DNA from: Ga0077555 sp963761475 | Lineage (GTDB): Bacteria; Pseudomonadota; Alphaproteobacteria; Rhizobiales; Hyphomicrobiaceae | NCBI GenBank assembly: GCA_963761475.1 | Contig: CAVXGT010000019.1 | Span: 682,001 to 746,000 of the forward strand | Reading direction: 5' to 3' | Length of the DNA: 64,000 nucleotides | In this document: positions 52,203-60,557 of the stretch, one piece after another | How the letters are laid out: every line of letters begins with the position of its first letter | How positions within the stretch are numbered: the first letter of the stretch is position 1 | The notes under the pieces: model-generated | What the model saw: only the letters and a program-made list of their open reading frames with translations | What the model was told of the DNA's origin: nothing | Database searches by the model: none | Position numbers and translations under genes: made by a program

Positions 52203-52550
52203 TTACCAGTAGTAGCGCTTGTAGTAGCGCCGGCCCCACCAGCCGTGATGGTGGTGATGACCGTAGTGGGGCTTGTAGTAGCGGCGGCGATAGCCGTAGC
52301 CCCAATAGGGCTCGACGCCATCGTCGGCGCCGCCATCGGGCTCTTCCATGCGAACGCCGTCGCCGGAGACGTGGATGACGACGGTCGGGGCGGCGCCGTA
52401 CGGGCGCGTCGCTTCGGGGCCGCCCTCGGCGAGCTCGGGATCCAGCTTGGAGAGGACCTCTTTCACCTTGTCCGCAGCGAGCTCATAGCGCTGGGCAACG
52501 TCATCGGGGATCTCGTAGAATTTTCCATCGATGCTGCTGAGTACTGCCAT
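52203..52550 (-). CDS. small protein with conserved N-terminal module and Tyr/His/Arg/Trp-rich tail
   Basis: 115 residues, three parts. The first (1-40), MAVLSSIDGKFYEIPDD with helix AQRYELAADKVKEVLSKL, looks like a folded or leader-like module. A middle part follows AEGGPEATRPYG with beta-like VVIHVSGDGVRM and an acidic patch. The last 30 residues are almost only Tyr, Arg, His, Trp, Gly and Lys (WGYGYRRRYYKPHYGH, five His in a row, then WWGRRYYKRYYW). AAGGAATG precedes ATG 52550. I do not recognise the family. A metal- or nucleic-acid-binding tail or a ribosomal-peptide precursor processed by the coupled S8 peptidase are two readings; neither is shown. Confidence 0.7.
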   Translation of the reverse strand: MAVLSSIDGKFYEIPDDVAQRYELAADKVKEVLSKLDPELAEGGPEATRPYGAAPTVVIHVSGDGVRMEEPDGGADDGVEPYWGYGYRRRYYKPHYGHHHHHGWWGRRYYKRYYW

Positions 52551-52856
52551 CTTACATTCCTTCATATCGTGGCTGAAAACCCGGATCGGCTTCGATCGAT
52601 CGGCTTTCCGGAGAATATCCGGCAGTCCGAACCGGTAACGATCCATGCCTAGCGCAATGGCGAACAGTAATCAGTGACATTCATCACGCAACCAGCAAGA
52701 TGCTACAAAAGCCTGGCGGACATTGATAAAATACATTCTTTCGATGATTGAAGGCAACGCTCACGGTACCCTCCTGATAGTTTAAACTTAATGGCGGTGG
52801 CATCGGTTCATCGACCGCGCCATGGCGGAGCTTTCGGGGGTGGCGAGGAATTGAGT
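52551..52856. promoter_or_regulatory. divergent promoter region of the small-protein operon and a CRP/FNR gene
   Basis: About 305 bases, more AT-rich near 52680-52800 than the genes around. It must contain the promoters of both divergent units, and the CRP/FNR protein is a candidate regulator of either. I could not assign a symmetric operator with confidence. Confidence 0.5.
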
Positions 52857-53585
52857 ATGCAAACGAGGGCGACTGATCGGGAAATTCGTAGGTCGGTGCT
52901 GGCGTCAGCGGCCGTTTTTGCCGGGCTCGAAGGGGCGATCCAGGCGAAGCTTGCCGACGCCCTGATGCCGGTCGACCTTGGGCGGGAGCGTGTCCTCTTC
53001 CAGTCGGGAGCGGCGGGGGAAGGGTGCTATCTGGTCGAGCGTGGCGTACTGCGAGTGGCGGTCGAGGATCGCAACGGCAACGAGATCTGGCTTGCCGTTC
53101 TCGGCAGCGGTGATCTGGTCGGTGAATTGTTCCTGATCGACAGGGAGCCGCGCTCGGCGACGGTGACGGCGATGACGGACTGCCGGCTGTGGCTGCTGCA
53201 TGGACGGGACTTCGATCGTCTGTCGGCTGGGGATGGCGCCGTCTACAGGGCTGTCGCGCGATTGATTTCGAAGCGTCTTCGGGTGACCAACCAACAGGTT
53301 TGCGACCAGCGTCTCGGCCTGGAGGACCGACTTGCCCTGGTGATGTTGCGTCTCGCCGATGCGTTTGGCGAGACGATGGACGACGGGCGCATATTGATCC
53401 GCTACCCGATCCGTCAGTCGCGCCTGGCGGAAGCGGCTGCCGCAAGCCGTGAAAACGTCAACCGGCAATTCAAGGTTTGGCGAGAAGCTGGGCTCTGCGA
53501 AAAAGTCGGGCGCTTCTACTGCCTTGGCCGTGCGCCGGCCTGGGCCGAGCTCAGGCAGAACGGCATTGCCTTCATGACGGGGTGA
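52857..53585 (+). CDS. CRP/FNR-family transcriptional regulator
   Basis: 242 residues. The N-terminal cyclic-nucleotide-binding-like domain (about 20-135) has VLFQSGAAGEGCYLVERGVLRVAV and LGSGDLVGELFLIDREPRSATVTAMTDC. The C-terminal HTH_Crp (about 165-235) has RYPIRQSRLAEAAAASRENVNRQFKVWREAGL, where SRENVNR is the recognition helix and ERxx-type CRP contacts seem changed. No N-terminal Cys cluster is visible, so it is not an oxygen-sensing FNR. It is divergent from the small-protein/GAF/S8 unit and may control it. ATG 52857 follows GAGGA. Confidence 0.86.
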   Translation: MQTRATDREIRRSVLASAAVFAGLEGAIQAKLADALMPVDLGRERVLFQSGAAGEGCYLVERGVLRVAVEDRNGNEIWLAVLGSGDLVGELFLIDREPRSATVTAMTDCRLWLLHGRDFDRLSAGDGAVYRAVARLISKRLRVTNQQVCDQRLGLEDRLALVMLRLADAFGETMDDGRILIRYPIRQSRLAEAAAASRENVNRQFKVWREAGLCEKVGRFYCLGRAPAWAELRQNGIAFMTG

Positions 53586-53700
53586 CACCGCCCGTGGCGT
53601 CGCTATCCGATCGGCCTTGCTACCTGCTGTTGGCTGGGTGGGTGGTCAAGGCTTTCGCTGTCACTCGGTCGTAATGTCTTAGCAGCGCTTGCGGATCTCA

Positions 53701-54837
53701 CTATTGCGGCTCGCGCAATCCTATGCGCTCGAGGCGCGGAAGGACTTCGGCAACGAAGAACGGGATTTCCTTGAGATAGTCGAGAAAGGCGACGGAGCAG
53801 CCGGCGAGGCCTACTGCACTCATGCGCGCCATGTCATCAGCGATGTCGTCGGGTGTTCCCACCAGCGGATAGGTGCCGGGGTAGGCGCCATCGTACTTCT
53901 TGCCACTTTCCCGCATGAACCGGTTCTCGAAAGGGCGACCGGACGTTGCCGCGCCGGTGCCGACCTTGGTGCCGCGCTGGCGGCGGTAATAGGCTTGGCC
54001 ATCGGCGTCGGCCAGCTCCTCGGCGAAGTAGTGGTAGAACTCCTCGGCCTCCTTGCGTGTCGGCCGACAGACGACGTGTCCCATGACGTAGACCGGCAAC
54101 GTGCGCCCGTAGCGGGACATGTGTTGCGCGACGTCTGCGAGGAAGGCCGGTGCCTGCTCGAGGTCGGTCATGTTGGTGAAGAGGGCGTCTGCCGCCTGGG
54201 CTGCGAAGTCACGACCCTTTGGCGAGAAGCCTGCGGACATCACTAGGGGGCGGGGGCGTTGGACCGAGACCGGATTGGTGTGTAGGCGCTTCAGGTCGAA
54301 GAACTCGCCTTTCCAATCGAACTCAGGTCCGCCCTCCAGTAGTTTTGACCAGACCTTGAACCACTCGAGGCCGTGCTCGTAGCGCGTGTCCTGCTCGATC
54401 GTGTGGCCGTGCAGATCGAATTCCTCCTGGTTCCAGCCGCAGACGATGTTGAGGCCGGCGCGGCCGTGGGTGACGTGGTCGATGGTTGCCAGCGCCTTGG
54501 CGCCGAAGGCCGGTGTGATCAGGGAGACGTGGATCGTGGAGAAGACGCAGATCCGTTTCGTCAGCGCCCCGATCGCTGCGCTGTGGGTCAGCGTCTCGTA
54601 GCTCTTGCCGTAGATGTTGGCCTTGCCCTGGTATCCCCGCCACTTGGCGACGGGCAGGATGAACTCCATGCCGGCATCGTCGGCGATCCGGCACATGGCG
54701 ACGATATCGTCCCAGTTGGCCTGCCAGCGCTCCGGTGCGAGGCTCATGGTGAGGCCACCGTCGCAGTTGGCCGAGAAGACGCCGAGCTTGAAACGGTTGG
54801 GCCCGTGCATGGGGTTGGTCGAAGGGGGTGGCGCCAT
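53701..54837 (-). CDS. LLM-class FMN-dependent monooxygenase (RutA/SsuD-like)
   Basis: 378 residues. Blocks: RFKLGVFSANCDGGLTMSLAPERWQANWDDIVAMCRIADDAGMEFILPVAKWRGYQG, VFSTIHVSLITPAFGAKALATIDHVTHGRAGLNIVCGWNQEEFDLHG, PVSVQRPRPLVMSAGFSPKGRDFAAQAADALF. This fits the SsuD/RutA branch acting on pyrimidine ring amides or alkanesulphonates. A strong ribosome binding site (AAGGAGG) precedes ATG 54837. It follows a racemase-family gene by 43 bases on the same strand, which points to catabolism of an N-containing ring or hydantoin-like compound; the substrate is inference. Confidence 0.9.
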   Translation of the reverse strand: MAPPPSTNPMHGPNRFKLGVFSANCDGGLTMSLAPERWQANWDDIVAMCRIADDAGMEFILPVAKWRGYQGKANIYGKSYETLTHSAAIGALTKRICVFSTIHVSLITPAFGAKALATIDHVTHGRAGLNIVCGWNQEEFDLHGHTIEQDTRYEHGLEWFKVWSKLLEGGPEFDWKGEFFDLKRLHTNPVSVQRPRPLVMSAGFSPKGRDFAAQAADALFTNMTDLEQAPAFLADVAQHMSRYGRTLPVYVMGHVVCRPTRKEAEEFYHYFAEELADADGQAYYRRQRGTKVGTGAATSGRPFENRFMRESGKKYDGAYPGTYPLVGTPDDIADDMARMSAVGLAGCSVAFLDYLKEIPFFVAEVLPRLERIGLREPQ

Positions 54838-54880
54838 AAGGGCCTCCTTGTCGCCTGCTGTGCGTTGGCTGGCTGAGCGC

Positions 54881-55696
54881 CTAGAATTTCAACTTGTCGA
54901 GACCGTAGAAACCCCACACCTCGTCCATGCGGGCCTTGCTCTTGGGCGCATTGAAGAAGCCCTCACGGCTCGCCCAAATGCCGGTGGTGCGTTTTAGGTC
55001 GACCATCATTTCCGCCATCTTCAGGCAGCAGGCGAGTGTGTCCATGATGGGCACGCCGTCGACGCGGGAGACGCCATTACGGGCCAACAGCAGCGACAGC
55101 GGCACCTCGCCGGGCACGATCACGTCGGCGCCATCGTCGCGGATCATGTTGCGGGCGGCAGTCTCGAACTTCTCGATGGCTGGCGCCGGATCGGAATAGC
55201 CGCCGAGCACGTCCTGGAAGGTGATGCCTTCGGCGCGACGCACCACTGCGCATCTGTCCTTGAGCCCGTAGGATGCGATCTGCTCCTTGTAGAGCGGCAC
55301 CATGCGGTCGATGAACATCATCACGCCGAAGCGCTGGCCGAGCATTGAGGCCAGATGGAACGTCGCCTCGCCGAGCCCGATGACGGGGATGTCCACGATG
55401 GCGCGGCATTCGCGCAGCATCGGGTTCGGCAGCGTGCACATGGCGAAAGCATCGTAGCCCTCTGCTTCGGCCTGGCGCGCCGCCGCCAGCCACTGCAGGC
55501 CGTGCATGGAAAAGAGCGGGCCGTAGCCGATGTCATCACCGGGGTAGTCGCCGGGATAGGTGCCGGGCATCTGGCCATGCCAGGCGACCTCGGTGCCGGG
55601 GCGCAGGATGCTTGCTGCATGTGCCTTCATGCCGTCGGCATAGGCGGGCAGGCGCTGGAGCTCGGTGAAGCTTTGGTGCCAGATGCGGATCGCCAT
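54881..55696 (-). CDS. aspartate/glutamate/hydantoin racemase-family protein
   Basis: 271 residues. Asp/Glu-racemase superfamily: MAIRIWHQSF, LAAARQAEAEGYDAFAMCTLPNPMLRECRAIVDIPVIGLGEATFHLASMLGQRFGVMMF and ADVIVPGEVPLSLLLARNG. The first active-site Cys is present (AFAMCTLPN), but the second normally found near residue 190-200 appears as PGEVPL without Cys, as in maleate-isomerase-like or decarboxylase-like relatives. AGGAGG precedes ATG 55696. It is co-directional with the RutA-like monooxygenase and probably part of the same degradation pathway. Confidence 0.85.
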   Translation of the reverse strand: MAIRIWHQSFTELQRLPAYADGMKAHAASILRPGTEVAWHGQMPGTYPGDYPGDDIGYGPLFSMHGLQWLAAARQAEAEGYDAFAMCTLPNPMLRECRAIVDIPVIGLGEATFHLASMLGQRFGVMMFIDRMVPLYKEQIASYGLKDRCAVVRRAEGITFQDVLGGYSDPAPAIEKFETAARNMIRDDGADVIVPGEVPLSLLLARNGVSRVDGVPIMDTLACCLKMAEMMVDLKRTTGIWASREGFFNAPKSKARMDEVWGFYGLDKLKF

Positions 55697-55872
55697 CGGG
55701 GCCTCCTGGAGTTGCGGGGCGACGTGGCGTCGCGTCGGGCGGGCGCAGAAGTTGCGCGGGCCTTGGGTGGCGAGGAAGATCGGTGATGACAGTGTGGCAA
55801 CGCGGTCCGGCCGGGTCAACGCCGGGGAGCGCTCAACGCGCAGAAGCGGTGTGCACGGCGAACGGAACGGAC

Positions 55873-56304
55873 TCAGCGCGTCTTGGCGCCACGCTGCATG
55901 GCGAGCAACTGGCGCACGGTGGTGCCAAGAATCTCCCACATGGCTTCAGGAAAGCGCATCAAGAAAGCGCGGAAGCGGACATAATCGAGCGATAGCAGGC
56001 GGACTTCGCCAACGCTGATTACGGTTGCCGTGCGCTGGCCCTTGTCGAACATGCCGTACTCGCCAAAGAGCGCACCGGGACCGACGTGGATCGGCTGGAA
56101 GTTGGCCGCCTTGGGCCTAATCTCGAGGGTGCCTTCGACGACGACGAAGATGCGGTCTGCAGGTTCGCCGGCAGCCAGGACGATCTCGCCGGGCTGGTAG
56201 TGTTCCTCGTTCATCGCCTCGGCCAGGGTTGCCAGGTCGTATTCCGACAACGATTGGAAATAGGCCGAGCGCCTGAGGATAAGGGTGCGGCTCTCCTGGC
56301 TCAT
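55873..56304 (-). CDS. cyclic-nucleotide-binding-domain protein coupled to ABC exporter
   Basis: 143 residues, only a cNMP-binding fold: LATLAEAMNEEHYQPGEIVLAAGEPADRIFVVVEGTLEI, then the phosphate-binding cassette-like GPGALFGEYGMFDKGQRTATVISVGEVRLLSL. The canonical RTA after GE is retained as RTATV. There is no DNA-binding or other output domain. Its ATG overlaps the stop of the ABC exporter gene (ATGA), so they are translationally coupled and the protein probably regulates or stabilises that exporter. Confidence 0.88.
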   Translation of the reverse strand: MSQESRTLILRRSAYFQSLSEYDLATLAEAMNEEHYQPGEIVLAAGEPADRIFVVVEGTLEIRPKAANFQPIHVGPGALFGEYGMFDKGQRTATVISVGEVRLLSLDYVRFRAFLMRFPEAMWEILGTTVRQLLAMQRGAKTR

Positions 56305-58925
56305 GTTCGGTCAGCTCCCTGATGGTCGACCAATGCTCGGAACGCCGGATTTGAGTTCATAAGTTGGTCGAACGTGCCGGAGGCAACGAGGCTACCGTCC
56401 GTCATCATGAGCACCTGGTCTGCCAACCGCGCAAGTTCCATGTCGTGGGTAATCGCAACGACGGTGTGATGATCACACACCGACTTTAGCAAACGGTTGA
56501 TATCGCCTCGCCGGCGGGGGTCGAGGGCTGCGGTCGGCTCATCGAGGACCAGGACCGGGCTCGATTGGACGAGAGTGCGGGCGAGCGCCACCATCTGGCG
56601 TTGGCCGCCGGACAGGCGTTTGCCCTGCCGGCCGACGTCGTAGGCGAGGCCGGTCTCCAAGACGGCGCGGTCCGCCGGTGTCGCGGCGATTGCCTTGAGC
56701 AGGCAGTCGTCGATCGCCTTTTGTACACTGGCGTTGGGGGACGGGAGGGAGGCAAACAATAGGTTGTCGCGCCAGCAGAGCCATGGATTGAGCTGGTCGG
56801 CGTGGAGGGGGGCGAGTGCGGCTGCAAATGTCGAGCGGCAGGCGTCGGCCAGCTCCTGTGTCGTTGTGCGGTCGGCGAGCCAACGGTGCAATGCGCCTGT
56901 CGCATCGGGGTCCAGCTCGCGAGGTCGGGCGGTGAGGCCTACGAGAAGGAAATCGGCACGCAAGGCCGGGTCGCGAACGGCCTCGGGCCCAGCCAGCTCG
57001 AGGTTGGAGCGCAACTGCCAGACCGGCTCGATCAGAGCTTGCGGGGCCACTTCGTTGTAGGCCTCCAGCGACGGCAGGCCCTGCAGCAGATGGCGGGTTC
57101 GCTCGATGACGTGGCTGGCAAGGGTGATGATGCGATCGCTCGAGGGCAGGAGGGCCATTGCTTCGGCGTGGGCATAGCCGGTGCGGCTCATGGCGAGTTT
57201 CGGCAGGGCGATGATGTCGAGACTCGAGTGGGTCAGGTTCTCGAGTACGGTGAGATGGGGAACGGGAGCGTTTCCGGATAGTGGCTGGAGGGGTTCGGCA
57301 ATGGCACTGTGGACGGCGTCGCGCAGGCGGTCGCGCAGCGCCGGTAGGTCCACGTCCCGCAAAGTCTGCAATGCATCCTGGGCCGGGGCGACGTCGAGTG
57401 CCTTTTCGCGGGCGATCTGTCCGACGCCGGTCGCCTCGACCCATTGAAGTTGGTTGTCAGAAAGGCATGCGCTTTGGCCGGCGAGTGACGTCTCGGGGAG
57501 GCCGAATGCGATGTTGTCACCGATTGAACCTGCAATCATGGCGAGGGACTGGGGCATGTAGCCGAACAGGCGGGCGCGCTCCGACTGGGGCAGACCTGTC
57601 ACCGTCACATCGGCGATCGCCACCTTTCCCGCAAGCGGTTGCATGCGGCCCATCAGCAACTGGCTCACCATCGATTTACCGGAGCCCGACGGCCCGACCA
57701 AAACCGTCAGCGCGCGCCGCGGAATAGCGGCGCTGATGCCGTCATCGCCACCTTGCACGGCGCCTCCGGGCGTAAAGGCGTAACGCAATTCCTTCAGCTC
57801 CAGGGGGGCGGGGGAGGCCAGCGCGGCAGTGACCTCGGGCGCGGGGGCGGCTTTGGGCTCGGCCTCGGTTGCGAACTCGAGGATGCGGCCAGCGGAGACG
57901 CCGGCGAGCTGGAACTTCACCACCAGCTTGGCGATCTGGGTGATGTTGCCATACGTCTGCGGGACGGCCCGGACGACGGCTGCAACGAGGCCGTCCTCGA
58001 GCGTCAGGCCATGGGCTGCCACGACATAGACGATGGCGGCCATGATGGCGGAAAAGGCCACGAGCTCGGTGAGATCGTAGGTGGCGGTCAGTCGGCTATT
58101 GAGCCTGAGCAACCCAACGTAGGCCTGCTGGCGGTGGGCCTGCACGGCCCCGAGCCTTGCGGCCACCTTGGGCGTGAGGTTGCCCATCTGCGTCTCAGGC
58201 GCGGTATAGAGGTAGTCCTCGAACGCGGCCTTGACGAGATCGTCGCCTTTGAGCTGCGCGGCATCGAGGGCGCGGACGGAGGCGAGCATGCGATGGATGA
58301 TGAGGACGCCGGCAAGGGTGAACGCCAAGACCGCCGCGGCGTAGCTCCAGTGCTGCGTATAGAGGAAGAACAGCGCGCCTGCCGCTTCCGTGGTTACGCC
58401 CCATAGCGCTGCTGCGTCCTCGCGCCGGTGAAAGATGCGTTCGGTGTCCTCGTTCAGGCGGTTGGCTATCTGGGTTGCGGAATTGCGCTGGAAGAACGGA
58501 TCGTCCTTGCGGAGCAGATTGACGAGGATCTCGCGCTCGATGTCGTTGCGGGAGCGGATTTCAAGGAAGCCCTGGACCAGAAGGCGAAGGATGTGGTTGG
58601 CAGCCTGCGCCAGCTCGAGGCAGATGTAGGCGGCCAGGACCCACAGGACGACGCCCCAGCCACTGGCGAGGCCATTGCAGACGAAGAAGCCGGTGAGATA
58701 GTGGACGTCGGAGGCCTCGGCGCAGGACATGCTGCCAAGGCGGGTCATCACGCCGTAGGTCTTGACCAAGCCCTGCAGGAACTCGAGGTTCAGGAAAGTA
58801 ATGATGCCGCCGATGATGCTGATGGCGAGCATGGCTGCCAGATAGCCACGGTAGGCCGGATGGAAAATTTCAAGCCATGCCGCCAGGCGATTGGCACCTA
58901 TATCGGCCGGCTTAGAAGTAGGCAT
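56301..58925 (-). CDS. ABC exporter with very large insertion in the ATPase domain
   Basis: About 874 residues. An exporter-type membrane domain (about 25-345) with six predicted helices is fused to an NBD that is split. Walker A is LVGPSGSGKS (411-418) and the Q-loop is GYMPQS (Q459) followed by SIGDNIAFGL. Signature LSGGQRQ (771-775), Walker B VLVLDEP (791-797) and the H-loop His (about 827) come only after some 240 extra residues. The insert contains LENLTHSS and, at its end, WRDNLLFASLPSP, echoing the NIxFG block. All ATPase motifs are intact, so it is probably active. Substrate unknown. ATG 58925 has GAGAG upstream; a TTG at 58931 is possible. Confidence 0.88.
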   Translation of the reverse strand: MPTSKPADIGANRLAAWLEIFHPAYRGYLAAMLAISIIGGIITFLNLEFLQGLVKTYGVMTRLGSMSCAEASDVHYLTGFFVCNGLASGWGVVLWVLAAYICLELAQAANHILRLLVQGFLEIRSRNDIEREILVNLLRKDDPFFQRNSATQIANRLNEDTERIFHRREDAAALWGVTTEAAGALFFLYTQHWSYAAAVLAFTLAGVLIIHRMLASVRALDAAQLKGDDLVKAAFEDYLYTAPETQMGNLTPKVAARLGAVQAHRQQAYVGLLRLNSRLTATYDLTELVAFSAIMAAIVYVVAAHGLTLEDGLVAAVVRAVPQTYGNITQIAKLVVKFQLAGVSAGRILEFATEAEPKAAPAPEVTAALASPAPLELKELRYAFTPGGAVQGGDDGISAAIPRRALTVLVGPSGSGKSMVSQLLMGRMQPLAGKVAIADVTVTGLPQSERARLFGYMPQSLAMIAGSIGDNIAFGLPETSLAGQSACLSDNQLQWVEATGVGQIAREKALDVAPAQDALQTLRDVDLPALRDRLRDAVHSAIAEPLQPLSGNAPVPHLTVLENLTHSSLDIIALPKLAMSRTGYAHAEAMALLPSSDRIITLASHVIERTRHLLQGLPSLEAYNEVAPQALIEPVWQLRSNLELAGPEAVRDPALRADFLLVGLTARPRELDPDATGALHRWLADRTTTQELADACRSTFAAALAPLHADQLNPWLCWRDNLLFASLPSPNASVQKAIDDCLLKAIAATPADRAVLETGLAYDVGRQGKRLSGGQRQMVALARTLVQSSPVLVLDEPTAALDPRRRGDINRLLKSVCDHHTVVAITHDMELARLADQVLMMTDGSLVASGTFDQLMNSNPAFRALVDHQGADRT

Positions 58926-59058
58926 CTGCAACTCTCATGTCGGTGGTGATATGTGCGGCAGTGTCGTCCATAGCCGGAAGCGGCACAATGCTGGTTGAGC
59001 GAAATGGTGAGTGATGGGGCGCATCGACGGTCAGCCTCGTGTGTGGTAGCGAGCAAGC

Positions 59059-59859
59059 ATGGCTACGAGGATCATGTTCGGCGCGATGGGAGCATGGATT
59101 AGGTCGGCCGTGCTGCTCGCGAGCATGGCGTTCGCCTGCTTCATGGCGGCGCCTGCAACAGCGGGGCGGCAGGTCACAATTTTTGCCGCAGCGAGCCTGA
59201 CGGAAGCGCTGGAAGCGGTGGGCGTCATGATCCGTGCCGAGACCGGCCTCACGGTCCGCCTGTCGTTTGCCTCATCGTCGACGCTCGCCAAGCAGATCGA
59301 GCAAGGCTCGCCAGCCGACATCTACCTTTCGGCCGATGAGGCCTGGATGGACTACCTGGACAAGCGCGGTTTGTTGGCCGCCGGCACACGCCGGGTGCTC
59401 TTGACCAATCGACTGGTCTTGGTGGTGCCGGTGCGTCCTGGGCTCGCGCCTGCGCCCGCGCATGTCGCGCCTGCGCCGGACGATTTCTCGAAGGGGCGGA
59501 TTGCGGTCGGCGATCCAGCGCATGTACCGGCGGGTCGCTACGCCAAGGCTGCGCTGCAATCGATGGGGTTGTGGACTGAGAGCAAGGACCGTCTGGTGCG
59601 GGCCGACAATGTCCGTTCGGCGCTGGTGCTGGTCGAGCGGGGGGAAGCGTCTTGCGGTATCGTGTATGCAACTGATGCCCGCATATCCCGCCACGTTAAC
59701 GTGGTCGGTTGGTTTCCCGAGGGTGCGCACCCGCCTATCGTGTATCCGATCGGTGTCGTTAAAGGGCGAAGCCAGCCGGGTGTTGCCGAGGTGTATGCGC
59801 TCCTGCAGTCGCCCCAAGCGCGTGCTATCCTTGCCCGCTACGGGTTCGGGGTGCGCTGA
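59059..59859 (+). CDS. modA: molybdate ABC transporter substrate-binding protein
   Basis: 266 residues. Signal peptide WIRSAVLLASMAFACFMAAPATA, then the ModA ligand motifs VTIFAAASLTEALEAVG, RLSFASSSTLAKQIEQGSPADIYLSADEAWMDYL, RIAVGDPAHVPAGRYAKAALQ and LVERGEASCGIVYATDA. Ser-rich loops that hold the oxyanion are present. Periplasmic. It begins the modABC operon; modB starts two bases after its stop. No ModE gene or clear ModE site was found upstream. Confidence 0.94.
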   Translation: MATRIMFGAMGAWIRSAVLLASMAFACFMAAPATAGRQVTIFAAASLTEALEAVGVMIRAETGLTVRLSFASSSTLAKQIEQGSPADIYLSADEAWMDYLDKRGLLAAGTRRVLLTNRLVLVVPVRPGLAPAPAHVAPAPDDFSKGRIAVGDPAHVPAGRYAKAALQSMGLWTESKDRLVRADNVRSALVLVERGEASCGIVYATDARISRHVNVVGWFPEGAHPPIVYPIGVVKGRSQPGVAEVYALLQSPQARAILARYGFGVR

Positions 59860-59861
59860 GA

Positions 59862-60557
59862 ATGGCCGTGTTGACGCCGATCGAGATCGAGGCTTTCACG
59901 TTGAGCTTGACTGTCGCCCTGTGGGCAGCAGCCGGCTCACTCTTGCCGGCGATCGGGGCAGCGTGGCTGCTGTCGCGGACACGCATGCCGGGGCGCGGTT
60001 TGCTCAATGTGCTGGTGCATGCGCCGCTGGTCCTGCCGCCAGTCGTGATCGGTTACCTGTTGCTTCTCGGCTTCGGCGTGCGGGGGCCGATCGGTGCCTG
60101 GCTTTACGATGTCTTCGGGGTACGGCTGGTGTTCACCACCGCAGGTGCCGTGCTGGCTGCCGCCGTCATGGCGTTTCCCTTGATGGTGCGCGCTATCCGC
60201 CTGTCGCTCGATGCCATCGACCAGGGTCTTGAACTTGCCGCGCGCTCACTTGGGGCGAGCCCGCTCGATTGCTTTCTCACGTTGTCCCTGCCGCTGATGC
60301 TGCCCGGTATTCTCGCAGGTTTTCTGATGGCGTTCGCCGCGAGCCTTGGCGAATTCGGCGCCACGATCACCTTTGCCTCCAACGTGGAAGGGGCGACGCG
60401 GACGTTGCCATTGGCGATCTATACGGCGACGCAGGTGCCGGACGGGGAGGCGGCTGCGCTCCGGCTCGTCGGGCTTGCCATGGTGCTGTCACTGGCTGCG
60501 CTCGGGCTCTCGGAAGCGGTGGAGCGCTGGGCGCGCCGGGTGATCCACGGGCAATGA
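59862..60557 (+). CDS. modB: molybdate ABC transporter permease
   Basis: 231 residues with about five to six membrane helices. The ABC permease EAA loop is LDAIDQGLELAARSLGASPLDCFLTLSLPL, and VLPPVVIGYLLLLGFG and FAASLGEFGATITFASN are ModB marks. It forms the membrane channel with the ModC ATPase. It is tightly placed: two bases after modA, and its TGA overlaps the modC ATG. Confidence 0.95.
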   Translation: MAVLTPIEIEAFTLSLTVALWAAAGSLLPAIGAAWLLSRTRMPGRGLLNVLVHAPLVLPPVVIGYLLLLGFGVRGPIGAWLYDVFGVRLVFTTAGAVLAAAVMAFPLMVRAIRLSLDAIDQGLELAARSLGASPLDCFLTLSLPLMLPGILAGFLMAFAASLGEFGATITFASNVEGATRTLPLAIYTATQVPDGEAAALRLVGLAMVLSLAALGLSEAVERWARRVIHGQ

